DNA from: Escherichia ruysiae
GTDB taxonomy: Bacteria > Pseudomonadota > Gammaproteobacteria > Enterobacterales > Enterobacteriaceae
Assembly (NCBI RefSeq): GCF_902498915.1
Contig: NZ_CABVLQ010000002.1
DNA length: 64,000 nucleotides
Strand: one strand, 5' to 3'
Shown here: one piece after another, positions 34,371 to 43,825 of the stretch
Layout of the letters: every line of letters begins with the position of its first letter
How positions within the stretch are numbered: position 1 is the stretch's first letter
Notes under the pieces: generated by a model
The model's database searches: none
What the model was told of the DNA's origin: nothing
The model's input: the letters and a program-made list of their open reading frames with translations, nothing else
Position numbers and translations under genes: made by a program

Positions 34371-36905
34371 TCATCGGCCGGGGCTGTGGGAGAGATCCTG
34401 ATGCAGAGTTTTTTCCTGCCTGTCCTCCGGCTTTTGGCTGTTGGACCACTGCTGCCATGACTGCTCGAAGCCCAGGTTCCGGTACAACGCATCAGGTTGT
34501 TTTTCCGGCGTGTAGACAGCAGCAAAAAGCGGTTCTTCCCGGGTTTTCAGATGAAACTGCATAAGCTCCGGTGCAGGGCGATTCGTGCTGTCAGCATCGT
34601 GGTTTACCGCTTCACCATAACCTGCAAAGCGTAAACCTTTGTCGGTCAGCGCATTGATAACCAGCTGACTGTTGTCGGCTGATGGGGTGGCCAGTGCCGG
34701 ATACAATGTGCCGTTCAGCCGGACCACACCCTGCAGATGTTCATCGGCACTCTGGACAAGTAGCAGGTTGAGTTCACGCGTATCCTTATCCACTGATCCC
34801 AGAACAGGTGTCAGCTTGTCAGGGGCTGCGCTGGTTATTTCTGTTACCTGATTTGCGTTCTGTGGCGCGGAGACCGGATGTCGGTCTTCACCGATAAACA
34901 GATGTGAGCCGACGTTTTCTGGCATACGTAACGCTTTCATCTCTTCGGGCCACCCCTGGCTGATTTGCGCAGCCACTTTCATAAAGGTTTCGACCGGAAT
35001 CGCCTGAATACGCTGACCTTTATCCGGATTATCATGTGATACCGAGATCCCGTTGGTAACTGACTCCATGGACCACTTATTCCGGAAACGTGCTTTTTGC
35101 TCTCCCGGGAGGATGAATTGTTCGCGGTTCTGAAGTGTCAGTGTCACCACGTCACCTTTCTGGTGGTTTTTGACCAGACTTTCCAGTTGTTCCCCCCAGT
35201 AGAGTTTGCTGCCACTGCGGTTTTTAAGCTCAACAAAGAAACTCTCTCCTTTGCCGGGTGCATATTCAGCACGACCAAAATTGTGCAGTACGGCAGTCAC
35301 GCTCTCTCCCGGGCGAAGTTTTCCTGGTGGTTCTTCACCTTGTGCCGCATCTGCCGTTTTGCCAGGTTCAGCCGGTGATGATGCAGGGACGGTGCTGACG
35401 GTTGATGCTTCAGGGGCTACTGGGGACGCCGGGGATTGTGTGGCTTCTTTTTCCTGAACAGGGTCTGGGACTGCTGGTTGTTCAGGGGTATTCCGGTTAA
35501 GTTCCGGTGTTGGCTTATGGGTGACAACAGTATCCTTACCGACAGCCATTTCCTTGCGTAATTTTTCGAGCGCCGCTCGCTGATCCGGGAATTTCATGCG
35601 CACTTTGATGTTGTGCTCGATGATCAACTGCATCGCTTTTTGCTTAAAGGCATCACTGCCCGTCAGCTCAATGACACCACCATAAAAATCAGTGGCCACA
35701 GCAAGTGCAGCCAGAACACTGCGATCGTCATTGCTGGCACCGTTGACCATTTCCAGCCGGTTTACCCGGTCAATGAAGGCAGGTTTGCCATCCAGTTTGT
35801 ACAGGACGGTTCTGTCTGCTCGTTCTTCACCTTCCAGCGATTTAATGATTTCGTCCAGATTGAGCGATATCGGTGCATCAGGGCGTTCCGGGGCGTAGAC
35901 AATACTGTCAGGTGCCGGTGTGGTCGTCGTGGTTTCCGGTGAGGGGGTGGGATCACTGTTCTCATGCGCCTGTGAATCCGTTTTTTTACGCGTAAAAAAG
36001 CCACGCGCTTTGTCGAGAAACGATGAAGTATTATCAGAAGATGATGTGCTCTGAACAGGTTGCTGTGGAGTGGGGTCATCCCGGACAGCCGGTTCTACTG
36101 TATCTGTTGTGGCCTGAAGTTCTGACTCATCAGCCTGAACGTGGCCTGTGTCCGGTTGCGACGGCATATCACTGTTTTCCTGCAGATGCTCAGGATTTTC
36201 ATTGTTCATCAGCTCCTGATATGCGCTGTAGTTTTCGTATTCTTCGGGGCCATCTGACTCAGGAAGGAACGGCTCTGGCTGAAGGGGAATGTCTTCAGTT
36301 ACATGGTTGACCGCCTCTTCCCGGGGAGTATCCGGGGATATTCCGGTGCTTTGTTTGTCATCAGGCTCCGTCATCACGGTCATTTCCTCTTTGACTGCAT
36401 CAGGGGAAGGTGATGGCTCGGCTGATTCATTCATGGTTTCAGATGAGGGACTGTCTTCAGGGGATGCGGGGGTGGCAGCAGGGGCCGGTATTTCAGGTGA
36501 AGTGCCGGATTCCTGTTGTGACTCGTTTTTTTCCGGTTGTGACAGTTCGGCTTCAAATTCACGCCAGTCTTTATCTGTGGCCACCGAGACAACTTTTTCC
36601 GGAGGTTCCGCCGGATGAGCGGGTTCATCAGGGGCAGACGCCGTTGTACTTTCCGGGGACGCCGGTGATTCTGCAGGGGAGTCCTGAACTACAGAGCTTT
36701 CCGTTTGCGCCTGAACGTTATCAGCGTGCCGCTCATCTTTGCCGTTATTTTCAGTGGCGTGACTGGTAAATGACTGTGTTTCATCAGCAATGTTACTGCT
36801 GGAAGCAGCTGGTTGTTCCTGCTGCGTGGCGGACGGCAGAGAAGGTCCCTGGTCATGGCTGTGCCCTGTATCGGGTGATGTTTCAGGATATTCTGTCGGA
36901 GTCAT
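34371..36905 (-). CDS. sogS: SogS, internal in-frame start of sog
   Basis: ATG 36905 is codon 412 of sogL and has its own ribosome site, GAGGAAAAAACC. It gives 844 residues, the length known for SogS. The product lacks the primase region and keeps the linker and C-terminal domains. Both proteins are known to be exported to the recipient in ColIb-P9; the short form probably coats or guides the DNA. Confidence 0.85.
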   Translation of the reverse strand: MTPTEYPETSPDTGHSHDQGPSLPSATQQEQPAASSSNIADETQSFTSHATENNGKDERHADNVQAQTESSVVQDSPAESPASPESTTASAPDEPAHPAEPPEKVVSVATDKDWREFEAELSQPEKNESQQESGTSPEIPAPAATPASPEDSPSSETMNESAEPSPSPDAVKEEMTVMTEPDDKQSTGISPDTPREEAVNHVTEDIPLQPEPFLPESDGPEEYENYSAYQELMNNENPEHLQENSDMPSQPDTGHVQADESELQATTDTVEPAVRDDPTPQQPVQSTSSSDNTSSFLDKARGFFTRKKTDSQAHENSDPTPSPETTTTTPAPDSIVYAPERPDAPISLNLDEIIKSLEGEERADRTVLYKLDGKPAFIDRVNRLEMVNGASNDDRSVLAALAVATDFYGGVIELTGSDAFKQKAMQLIIEHNIKVRMKFPDQRAALEKLRKEMAVGKDTVVTHKPTPELNRNTPEQPAVPDPVQEKEATQSPASPVAPEASTVSTVPASSPAEPGKTADAAQGEEPPGKLRPGESVTAVLHNFGRAEYAPGKGESFFVELKNRSGSKLYWGEQLESLVKNHQKGDVVTLTLQNREQFILPGEQKARFRNKWSMESVTNGISVSHDNPDKGQRIQAIPVETFMKVAAQISQGWPEEMKALRMPENVGSHLFIGEDRHPVSAPQNANQVTEITSAAPDKLTPVLGSVDKDTRELNLLLVQSADEHLQGVVRLNGTLYPALATPSADNSQLVINALTDKGLRFAGYGEAVNHDADSTNRPAPELMQFHLKTREEPLFAAVYTPEKQPDALYRNLGFEQSWQQWSNSQKPEDRQEKTLHQDLSHSPGR

Positions 36906-38138
36906 GGTTTTTTCCTCAGTGTGGACCGGTGTAAAAACGAGGTTGCCTATCACCAGTGCCTCGCGCATTTCCGGGGTGTTACTGTTGGGGGTGGAAACCC
37001 CGATGTGTTCTAACTGGGCGTTGATGACATGCTGAAAAGCGGCCCGTCCCCGGCTTGCGTCCAGGTCATTGAAATCGGTCAGCCCCTGCGCTTTTTCGGC
37101 ATCGGTGAACGCAGGAAAGATGACCGATCCTCCTGTCAGTTCTGCGGCTTTTGTTGCACTGACGATACCTTTGTTAACCCGGATTGCATGATCGTTGTCG
37201 GCACAGAAGATAAAGGGGCTTTGCGTCCACTTTTGCCGGGCATTTTCGGCAACGGCAATCATGTTGCCTCCATCCACCGTCATCAGTACCGGAAGGCCCG
37301 TGGCTTCGTGCAGGGAGGCCGCAGTGGCATAGCCCTCGGCAAACAGTACCGGCTGACCGTTGCGCGGTGTGCCCAGCGCAAACCAGTTACCGGTTTTCTC
37401 TGAATCTTTCAGGATGCGGGCATCCTTCCCCCCGGTGACCGGAATACGCTGGTAAGAGCGTATCGCGCCGTTACGGTTACTGAAGGGAATAACCAGTTCA
37501 TTTTTGTTGTTTACCCGCACCCCCGGTGCAGCCTGAATGCCTTTCCGGGTCAGGTATTCATGTGCTGTGGCCTGCGGCCATTTGTTGACATAGCGGCGGG
37601 CATACGCGGCCTGTCGGTTGTACTGTGCTTTCAGTTCCCGCTCCGCGTCCTCCCTGCGTTGCATTGAATGCGCTTTCAGGTGGAGTCTTGCGCGGGGATC
37701 TGTCTGTTCTCCGCCGGAGAAGGTCCAGGTGATCGGCGAATCATCCGCGCTGCGATAATCCCTGTACCAGCCGGCAGGTCTGCCGTCCAGGAATCCGCGA
37801 TATGCGCCACTTTTTTGTCCTTTTTTGTCATCGGCGGTCGGGACACGGTGGATTTTCCCGTCCATGACCGGCAGTTCTTTCAGAACCAGTCCGGCATTCT
37901 CCAGAACCTGGGCAAACTCGGTGACCGGATCACTGCCGTTCATGGAGACGTCCTGTGGCCGGGGCAGCCAGCGGTCCAGCCTGGACAGGTCCGCCCCCGG
38001 GCGGGCGAACCAGAGTTTGTGCTCTTTATCCCAGAGGACGGGCGTGTGCCCGTTCATCGGGGGATGTGCTTTTTTGAGATCTTCTATTTCATCTGCAGGC
38101 ACGGCAAGCCAGGTGCGGTAGCGGGATACAGACGGCAT
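34371..38138 (-). CDS. sogL: SogL DNA primase
   Basis: I start the gene at ATG 38138, which has GGAGAAG upstream and gives 1255 residues, the R64 SogL length. The N-terminal half contains primase and TOPRIM-like motifs (AEGYATAAS near 255, VDGGN near 285, FCADND near 305). A long proline/serine/threonine-rich acidic linker spans about 410-720. Sog proteins are sent into the recipient with the DNA. The primase then starts complementary-strand synthesis there. Confidence 0.94.
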   Translation of the reverse strand: MPSVSRYRTWLAVPADEIEDLKKAHPPMNGHTPVLWDKEHKLWFARPGADLSRLDRWLPRPQDVSMNGSDPVTEFAQVLENAGLVLKELPVMDGKIHRVPTADDKKGQKSGAYRGFLDGRPAGWYRDYRSADDSPITWTFSGGEQTDPRARLHLKAHSMQRREDAERELKAQYNRQAAYARRYVNKWPQATAHEYLTRKGIQAAPGVRVNNKNELVIPFSNRNGAIRSYQRIPVTGGKDARILKDSEKTGNWFALGTPRNGQPVLFAEGYATAASLHEATGLPVLMTVDGGNMIAVAENARQKWTQSPFIFCADNDHAIRVNKGIVSATKAAELTGGSVIFPAFTDAEKAQGLTDFNDLDASRGRAAFQHVINAQLEHIGVSTPNSNTPEMREALVIGNLVFTPVHTEEKTMTPTEYPETSPDTGHSHDQGPSLPSATQQEQPAASSSNIADETQSFTSHATENNGKDERHADNVQAQTESSVVQDSPAESPASPESTTASAPDEPAHPAEPPEKVVSVATDKDWREFEAELSQPEKNESQQESGTSPEIPAPAATPASPEDSPSSETMNESAEPSPSPDAVKEEMTVMTEPDDKQSTGISPDTPREEAVNHVTEDIPLQPEPFLPESDGPEEYENYSAYQELMNNENPEHLQENSDMPSQPDTGHVQADESELQATTDTVEPAVRDDPTPQQPVQSTSSSDNTSSFLDKARGFFTRKKTDSQAHENSDPTPSPETTTTTPAPDSIVYAPERPDAPISLNLDEIIKSLEGEERADRTVLYKLDGKPAFIDRVNRLEMVNGASNDDRSVLAALAVATDFYGGVIELTGSDAFKQKAMQLIIEHNIKVRMKFPDQRAALEKLRKEMAVGKDTVVTHKPTPELNRNTPEQPAVPDPVQEKEATQSPASPVAPEASTVSTVPASSPAEPGKTADAAQGEEPPGKLRPGESVTAVLHNFGRAEYAPGKGESFFVELKNRSGSKLYWGEQLESLVKNHQKGDVVTLTLQNREQFILPGEQKARFRNKWSMESVTNGISVSHDNPDKGQRIQAIPVETFMKVAAQISQGWPEEMKALRMPENVGSHLFIGEDRHPVSAPQNANQVTEITSAAPDKLTPVLGSVDKDTRELNLLLVQSADEHLQGVVRLNGTLYPALATPSADNSQLVINALTDKGLRFAGYGEAVNHDADSTNRPAPELMQFHLKTREEPLFAAVYTPEKQPDALYRNLGFEQSWQQWSNSQKPEDRQEKTLHQDLSHSPGR

Positions 38139-38227
38139 GAGTGCTTCTCCTGAAAAAAGACGGAAAAAAACCACCGCCGGAAGCCGGGGGTGGCTGGGGG
38201 GATAGAAAATCGGGGGAGAAATGTTTG

Positions 38228-38779
38228 TCAGGGTCTCCAGTCTGTACCCTTATTCCAGCGATCCTGCCAGTGTTCAAGATATTGTGCGGCTACATCCGGC
38301 ATATTCTTAAGCACAACGACATTCTCTGAATTCTTGCGTGCAGCAGCACGAGAGAAGTTATAGGAGCCGGTTTCAACCGTGTTTCCGTCAACAATGATGA
38401 CTTTGTCGTGATGGATGGGGAAGGCATCTACAGTCCGGAGAGGAATGTCCAGCAGGTTGATATATTTCATCGCTTCCTGACTTGCCCGGTTCGTATTCCC
38501 CTTGTCATCAACAACAATACGGACGTCCACTCCGCGTTTTTTCGCTTTTGCCAGCGCATGCATTACATCCGGGTCGGTGAAGGAATATGCCATCATCCTG
38601 ATGGAGCTTTCCGCACTGTTGATTGTGTCAAGCACCAGAGCGGATGCGCTTCCTTCAGGAGAAAAGCCGACCTTCACGGATGGCGTGTCGATCATTGCAA
38701 ACGATGGTGTCGTGAACAGTAACGGGCATGCCAGTAGCGATACCCGGAGCAGAGTAACGATAGTTTTTTTACCTGACAT
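38228..38779 (-). CDS. nuc: Nuc endonuclease of the phospholipase D superfamily
   Basis: I choose ATG 38779 (MSGKKTIVTLL), which gives a signal peptide cut near SFA, residue 28, and 183 residues, like R64 Nuc. The longer frame to 39139 runs over traK. It has a single HKD motif (H124, K126, D131), the mark of the small dimeric Nuc enzymes that cut nucleic acids without metal. It lies between traK and sogL and is probably periplasmic. Confidence 0.92.
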   Translation of the reverse strand: MSGKKTIVTLLRVSLLACPLLFTTPSFAMIDTPSVKVGFSPEGSASALVLDTINSAESSIRMMAYSFTDPDVMHALAKAKKRGVDVRIVVDDKGNTNRASQEAMKYINLLDIPLRTVDAFPIHHDKVIIVDGNTVETGSYNFSRAAARKNSENVVVLKNMPDVAAQYLEHWQDRWNKGTDWRP

Positions 38780-38793
38780 AAAGACTCCAGAAT

Positions 38794-39084
38794 TTAATCG
38801 AGGCCAGTCCAGTCTCGTGGTGATTCCGTATGGTGGCGATACCACCATGGACGACCGGAGGCGATGGCCCCTCTCAGAATGCTGTAAATGCGAGTACAGA
38901 TCGTCCTGACAGTCCAGCCTGAACGGTCGAGAATAACGAAAAATAAAATGATGCCGGTGCAAATCCAGAAGGTTGTTTTGGAGGGAAAGGGGCATATAAA
39001 CAGATAAATCATGGTGAACGGCAGAGGTACGCCCTGGATGTTGACTGGCGGTGTTGCATATCGCCAGAAACCTTCTCTTTTCAT
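38794..39084 (-). CDS. traK: TraK (IcmT-like) membrane protein
   Basis: The 96-residue protein has one or two hydrophobic stretches between residues 18 and 52. Its ATG overlaps the stop of traJ by four bases. IcmT of Legionella is its counterpart, next to a DotB-type ATPase gene in the same way. The role is in the inner-membrane part of the machine. Confidence 0.88.
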   Translation of the reverse strand: MKREGFWRYATPPVNIQGVPLPFTMIYLFICPFPSKTTFWICTGIILFFVILDRSGWTVRTICTRIYSILRGAIASGRPWWYRHHTESPRDWTGLD

Positions 39085-40229
39085 GACCGTAACTCCCCTG
39101 GCGGGATAAAAAGAATCGCTTCTCTTCGGTCAACTTCATTCCGGATATACATTTCCAGAATCTGGTCCCGGATACGGCGCTTCTCCTGCCGGATTATGGC
39201 ATCAATGTGATGCCCCCACTCTGCATGTGGCATTCCGGAAAGATTGTCGCGAAGCTCATCGTTAATGACGATATATTCCCGGACGGCTTTACGACCACCG
39301 TCATTTGTTCTGACCAGAACCTGAACCAGAATGAACTGCAACAGTGACAGGACAGCCCAGGCCATCGAATCCCTGATGACAGGGGGAAACAGCCCAAGAA
39401 GACGTGCCAGCGTTTCACCAGGAGATTTCGTATGCATGGTGCTCAGGCAGTAATGTCCGGTGTTGCCTGCCTGTACCGCTGCGTCGGCGGTTTCGTTATC
39501 CCTGATCTCACCAACACCGATAATTTCGGGATTACGTCGTACAGCAGAACGCAGTCCGGCAGCAAAACTGACCACATCACGCCCGATTTCTGCCTGATGC
39601 GGTGGGAGCAGATCGTTTTCATTTCCCAGGATATATTCCACCGGGTCTTCATATGTCACGATTTTGGCGTCGGGGAAATTGTCCATAATGTAACGGTACA
39701 GTGCTGAACACAGCGTTGATTTTCCTGACCCGGTTTCACCACATACAAATCCCAGACCGCTTTTGCAGACCATTGCTTCAAGCAGGTCTGGTTCAATGTT
39801 CATGGAGAGAATGTCCGGTATTTCTGTCGGGATGACACGCATGGTTATTGAGATTGCTTTCTCCTCCGCACCAGATGTGCCCTGAATGAGGTGAGAGCGT
39901 AACCGGATGCGTTCTCCGCGTTTAAGACCATAGCGCCCGGATGCATCCCCGTTAATCTGTATCGTCCTGTCAACCGGATTGCCTGCCAGAACGCGGGGAA
40001 TGACTTCCCGACCGAACAGTTCATCAATCAGGGAGGACATGAGTGTGGTTGGTAACGTTGCACTGGAACAACGCACCCGTCGGCCAAAGCGACTGACAGA
40101 TACAGGTGACCCGCCGGTCAGATCCACATCACTGACTTTATGTGCGGCACACCAGACAAAGAAATGCCGTAGTTCATCTGCAGTGAAACGCTGAAACGGA
40201 AAAAGACCAAACTCATCAGGAATATTCAT
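39081..40229 (-). CDS. traJ: TraJ ATPase (DotB-like, VirB11 type)
   Basis: The 382-residue protein has a Walker A motif, GETGSGKST, near residue 164 and the downstream Asp and His boxes of type II/IV secretion ATPases (YEDPVEYI near 195; GEIRD and a TMHTKSP segment near 245-270). DotB-type ATPases are hexameric and power assembly and transport. It begins 4 bases inside the end of traI. Confidence 0.94.
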   Translation of the reverse strand: MNIPDEFGLFPFQRFTADELRHFFVWCAAHKVSDVDLTGGSPVSVSRFGRRVRCSSATLPTTLMSSLIDELFGREVIPRVLAGNPVDRTIQINGDASGRYGLKRGERIRLRSHLIQGTSGAEEKAISITMRVIPTEIPDILSMNIEPDLLEAMVCKSGLGFVCGETGSGKSTLCSALYRYIMDNFPDAKIVTYEDPVEYILGNENDLLPPHQAEIGRDVVSFAAGLRSAVRRNPEIIGVGEIRDNETADAAVQAGNTGHYCLSTMHTKSPGETLARLLGLFPPVIRDSMAWAVLSLLQFILVQVLVRTNDGGRKAVREYIVINDELRDNLSGMPHAEWGHHIDAIIRQEKRRIRDQILEMYIRNEVDRREAILFIPPGELRS

Positions 40230-41044
40230 CGGGAGCCTCCTTCAGTGCCTATAAGCGGACGCCAGTGAGATTTCTGAAGATTGAATTCCGCATGATTTTT
40301 AAGGCGACGAACACGATCTCCAGTGACCAGTTTTTTCCCGTCACCTGTAACGGTTTGCATTTGATCAGAAACATCCGGACGGGTGATCATGCCCTGACGC
40401 CAGAGAAGTGAGTACAGCATCATGCCCCGGTAATCACGGGTGAGGGTTTTCTGGTTGGCTTCAAGCGTCAGGTCGGCGTTTTGTCTTCCTTCCTGCCATC
40501 CCTGCCGTAATGCGGTTTCCCACACTTTTCGTTGCACGCTGTCTTCTGGAACGACGCTGCCTTCTGTACCCGGAGTGGCTGTTGTTGAAAGCCCCCGGAG
40601 AAGCCAGTCACGCCAGCCCGGTGGATTGCTGACAAAGCGTTCAGGGCGAATGATGGTCCAGACCCGGGAAGAGGTCCGGATTTGATCTGGCGTGATATGA
40701 GCTACGTCCTGTGCTTCATCAATAACCGGTGGTAGCCAGCCTTCCGGGCTAATCAGTGGCCGGAAATCGTATAAGGCATTAAGTGTGCTTTCCCGGGCGT
40801 TGAGTGCCTGAATCAGCTCCCATGAACGCTGAGCCTTGCCACCACGAAATCCAAGCGTTTTACCTGCGTCGGTCAGCATTTTCCAGCGTGTTTCTGACAG
40901 ACTATCCGGCTTTTCACTTCGTGGTTTAAGCCATGCATTAATGTCAGGTGGTGGCGTATTGACACCACCTGGCGAGATGGTAGGGGAAGAAGAACAACCA
41001 GTAAGCAGTATTACTGGCAAAATGAGAGAGGTGAGTGCTTTCAT
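40226..41044 (-). CDS. traI: TraI lipoprotein (DotC-like)
   Basis: The 272-residue protein has a lipobox ILLTGC with Cys17 as the acylation site. DotC-type lipoproteins sit in the outer membrane and help DotH/TraN to insert. It overlaps both traH and traJ by 4 bases, so the three are translated together. It is unrelated to TraI of F, the relaxase. Confidence 0.93.
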   Translation of the reverse strand: MKALTSLILPVILLTGCSSSPTISPGGVNTPPPDINAWLKPRSEKPDSLSETRWKMLTDAGKTLGFRGGKAQRSWELIQALNARESTLNALYDFRPLISPEGWLPPVIDEAQDVAHITPDQIRTSSRVWTIIRPERFVSNPPGWRDWLLRGLSTTATPGTEGSVVPEDSVQRKVWETALRQGWQEGRQNADLTLEANQKTLTRDYRGMMLYSLLWRQGMITRPDVSDQMQTVTGDGKKLVTGDRVRRLKNHAEFNLQKSHWRPLIGTEGGSR

Positions 41045-41499
41045 TTTTTCCGGTTCTCCGGCTGCATGAAGCTGACCTGTAACAAGCCCGGATATTGATG
41101 GATTGTTGCTCTCCAGGCTGTCTGGGCTTCAATAAGTCTCAACGTATTGGAAAACGTCATATCCCGGACGTGAAGGTTGACTGGTAACGGCAGGCGGACA
41201 CCATTGTAGTTAAACTGCATCCCCCTGACTCTGGCCAGTTCGTTCAGTAATTCAATTGCATCACCTTCCCAGTCAAAGGAAAGGCGATCGCTGTTAGCTG
41301 TCAGAAGATGAGACCCCGTTGAAACCGGAAGTTGGCCGGAAAACACACCTTTGTCCCATAATGTGTACTGAGTGTGCCGGGTAACCGCCACATCAGAGGC
41401 AGCACCGTAGTTACGCGGAACAGGAGTATGCTGAGAAGGGGAGTTGCAGCCAGCCAGAAAAAGGGCGGCAAGACACCCCGCAGGTATAATACGGTTCAT
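41041..41499 (-). CDS. traH: TraH lipoprotein (DotD-like)
   Basis: The 152-residue protein has a lipobox LFLAGC with Cys18. DotD counterparts are outer-membrane lipoproteins of the core complex. It is the first gene of the long traH-to-traY transcript and stands 208 bases behind the conserved leader element at 41707. This puts it under likely control of that element. Confidence 0.92.
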   Translation of the reverse strand: MNRIIPAGCLAALFLAGCNSPSQHTPVPRNYGAASDVAVTRHTQYTLWDKGVFSGQLPVSTGSHLLTANSDRLSFDWEGDAIELLNELARVRGMQFNYNGVRLPLPVNLHVRDMTFSNTLRLIEAQTAWRATIHQYPGLLQVSFMQPENRKK

Positions 41500-41706
41500 A
41501 ATAATTCCTGAGCAGTTAAATCAGAATGGGATATACCGGTGCTCCGGTACAGACAGGATGATGTTTGTTTCCGGCTATACTTGCGTTACCGGAAATAAAT
41601 GCCAGTGTGGCCAGGTAAATAGCCTCATAGTTTACTGAAGGTGATTATTCCTGATACTGGCTGGTTGATGTGTCGTCAGACATAAAACGAACATGAGCGT
41701 AATCTT

Positions 41707-41824
41707 TAACGCTCCGCGCCGAATCGATCCATGATGGATGACTCGACGATTTATGAATCGAACGTACCGGCGCTTGTCCCTGAAACAGTTCCCGGCCCTC
41801 GTCCGGATAACCTGCAATTCAGAC
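41707..41824 (-). promoter_or_regulatory. Leader element copy 1, upstream of traH
   Basis: This is one of three homologous 118-119 base elements (others at 62168 and 63231). On the minus strand it begins GTCTGAATTGC and ends in GGCGCGGAGCGTTAA. Just before the end is a hairpin region with CATCATGG in the loop. A GAGCGT/ACGCTC hairpin spans the end. Upstream is a promoter with an extended -10 (TGATATACT, box at 41860-41865) and TTGAAT at 41881-41886 (spacing 15). The GCGGAGCGT core resembles the RfaH ops element (GCGGTAGCGT). The rest of the gap 41500-41893 holds no convincing gene. Confidence 0.6.
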
Positions 41825-41893
41825 AGGCACATGTGCCCGTACACTCTTGTATCTTACTGAGTATATCAGAATTTATGTAAATTCAAATATCCT

Positions 41894-42478
41894 CTATGCC
41901 TCTTTGTTGTATTTTCCGTCAAGTATGAGTCGGGTACCATCGTAATGAATGATCAGGGCATCAAGGTACGCCGGTTTGAATTTCTTGCCGAGCCTATCTC
42001 TGGCCAGAAATGATAAACAATGATTATGTGTCATTATTACTATGTTCCTTTTATGAGATTCTCTTGCGATTGATTCAAGCGTCTTATAAAGATCATTATT
42101 GCAGTCTGATAAACTGTCCATAACGACGGGTTCTTTACCGGAGAAGAATTTTGCAGTTTGTATGGTTCTTACCGCATTGCTGGAGTAAATATCATATTCA
42201 CTGAAGATTGTTGCGAACTTAATACCTTCCTGCTGTGCTTTCTCTGTACCGGTAATAGTGATTCCGCTTTTATCCGAATAGCATGGCATATCTGAACGGT
42301 CGCAACGTTCTCCATGGCGGAAAAGGAAAATAACGGTGTTATCAGCATTAATTTCTTTTGCCTGTTCCAGGGTGATATCGGGAAGCGAGCTTTTTGCTTT
42401 TGTCACTGCCGCTACCAGGAAAACAGAAAATAAAAGAATGAATGCTGTTTTTGAATAAGAAGAACGTGGTTTCATCAT
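41894..42478 (-). CDS. traG: TraG histidine-phosphatase-like exported protein
   Basis: The 194-residue protein has an N-terminal hydrophobic signal and a phosphatase motif FLFRHGERCD, with R54 and H55 as expected active-site residues. A second histidine in MTHNHC near 147 completes the site. The fold is that of the histidine phosphatase (phosphoglycerate mutase) superfamily. It follows traF. The role in transfer is unknown and it may modify lipids or wall precursors. It differs from TraG of F. Confidence 0.85.
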   Translation of the reverse strand: MMKPRSSYSKTAFILLFSVFLVAAVTKAKSSLPDITLEQAKEINADNTVIFLFRHGERCDRSDMPCYSDKSGITITGTEKAQQEGIKFATIFSEYDIYSSNAVRTIQTAKFFSGKEPVVMDSLSDCNNDLYKTLESIARESHKRNIVIMTHNHCLSFLARDRLGKKFKPAYLDALIIHYDGTRLILDGKYNKEA

Positions 42479-42537
42479 GTTATTTAAACTGAATATAAAA
42501 ATACCCCCGGGTTTAGTGCCGGGGGCGGGGACAGTAA

Positions 42538-43740
42538 TCAGAAAGTGAACTGAAGTTGTGCCATTGCACCGTAATCGTGGTCAGTTCCTACCAGGCCGGA
42601 AACATCGATATGTACGACGTCAAATGGAGAGATACCAACGCCAGCGGTGAAGGCGCTTCCGGAGTTTGATGCCATGTTCTGACGATAACCGGCACGCAAT
42701 TGCGCCCATTTCCATGCGTTAAATTCAGCACCAACACTTGCAAACTGACGTTTGCTGTCAGAAGTGAAGCCACTGGCAGGAGTCAGATCAACGTCAAGAG
42801 CAGTGGTAAACAGGTCATTATGCCAGGATACACCGGCGGTTGCCTGTGGACGAACTTTGAAGGTTTCTTTAAAGCCATTGACGACTTTAGTATCAATACT
42901 GCGTGGAATGATGTTCTGGGCAACAAGACCGACAGTCCAGTTGTCATTCAGGTCTGTATAAGCACCAATATCGGCGTTGAATCCGTTTTTCGTGTTGTGG
43001 TACTTGTCACCGTCAAAATCGTCTTTGTCGTAATCACGAACCGTTACGTTGTAGTTAAACAGGTCCACACGCTGATATTTTGGTGTGACGCCAAGAGACC
43101 ATTTTTGTCCGGCCGTTTCCAGTTCTTTGGCAAATGAAATTCCGACGTCGGTAATTACAGCTGCACGCCCGAATGCGCGTGAGGTCAGGGCATTCTTATC
43201 GACGTCGGTAATTGTTCCATTGGCAACTTTGTCCAGATAATCCAGGTCTGCATCGTTTACTTTTCCGTTTACGCTGACAGTTCCGTAAGACTTGACCATA
43301 AGGGCAAACGGCAGAGTGTCATTTGCCATGGCTGCTACAGCTGATACACCTACCTGAGCATCTGCATTGATATTGCGGAATTCCTGCAGACGATGTTTAA
43401 GATTTGCTGCTGCCTGTTGTACGCCATGCTGGTTATCAACAGCACTATCAAACAAATCCCAGTCATCTTTAACATCATCAGCTTTATTTGATACATCATC
43501 AGGATCAGCAACTTGTGCCCCAACAGACGGCAGAAGAAGGCTGAAATCATCATTGCTGTTGTGCTTTGTCAGTAAAGCCGGGTTTGCCAGAGGTGCCACA
43601 CCATAATGGGAAGATGCTACCCCGGTGCCCCCCATTGCATCGTTACGTGCTTCAAAATATGACGTCGCTGCTGCAGCGTTAAAGGAAAATAATACAGCAG
43701 ATGCAATGATGGTGCGGGTAATATGATTTTTCTTCATCAT
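42538..43740 (-). CDS. traF: TraF outer-membrane-type protein
   Basis: The 400-residue product has a signal peptide (cut near NAAAA, residue 25) and a beta-barrel-like sequence. Repeated aromatic/glycine strands and a final QLQFTF end on phenylalanine, as outer-membrane barrels do. The beginning SYFEARNDAMGGTGVAS is typical of the FadL-like TraF_2 group. The operon position traE-F-G matches R64. Confidence 0.85.
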   Translation of the reverse strand: MMKKNHITRTIIASAVLFSFNAAAATSYFEARNDAMGGTGVASSHYGVAPLANPALLTKHNSNDDFSLLLPSVGAQVADPDDVSNKADDVKDDWDLFDSAVDNQHGVQQAAANLKHRLQEFRNINADAQVGVSAVAAMANDTLPFALMVKSYGTVSVNGKVNDADLDYLDKVANGTITDVDKNALTSRAFGRAAVITDVGISFAKELETAGQKWSLGVTPKYQRVDLFNYNVTVRDYDKDDFDGDKYHNTKNGFNADIGAYTDLNDNWTVGLVAQNIIPRSIDTKVVNGFKETFKVRPQATAGVSWHNDLFTTALDVDLTPASGFTSDSKRQFASVGAEFNAWKWAQLRAGYRQNMASNSGSAFTAGVGISPFDVVHIDVSGLVGTDHDYGAMAQLQFTF

Positions 43741-43825
43741 TTAATTTCCTGTTTATCAGAATTTAGACAAAACAACGCTATGACACGGATGTGCCGTAAT
43801 TTTTTACTTTGGTACTATCTGGTAT

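Noticed and set aside
38780..39139. Longer N-terminus of Nuc
   Set aside because: The extension overlaps traK and would bury the signal peptide; the start at 38779 gives the expected size.
41632..41844. 70-residue minus-strand frame in the traG-traH gap
   Set aside because: It runs through the leader element, which is conserved at the nucleotide level with other copies that do not keep this frame.
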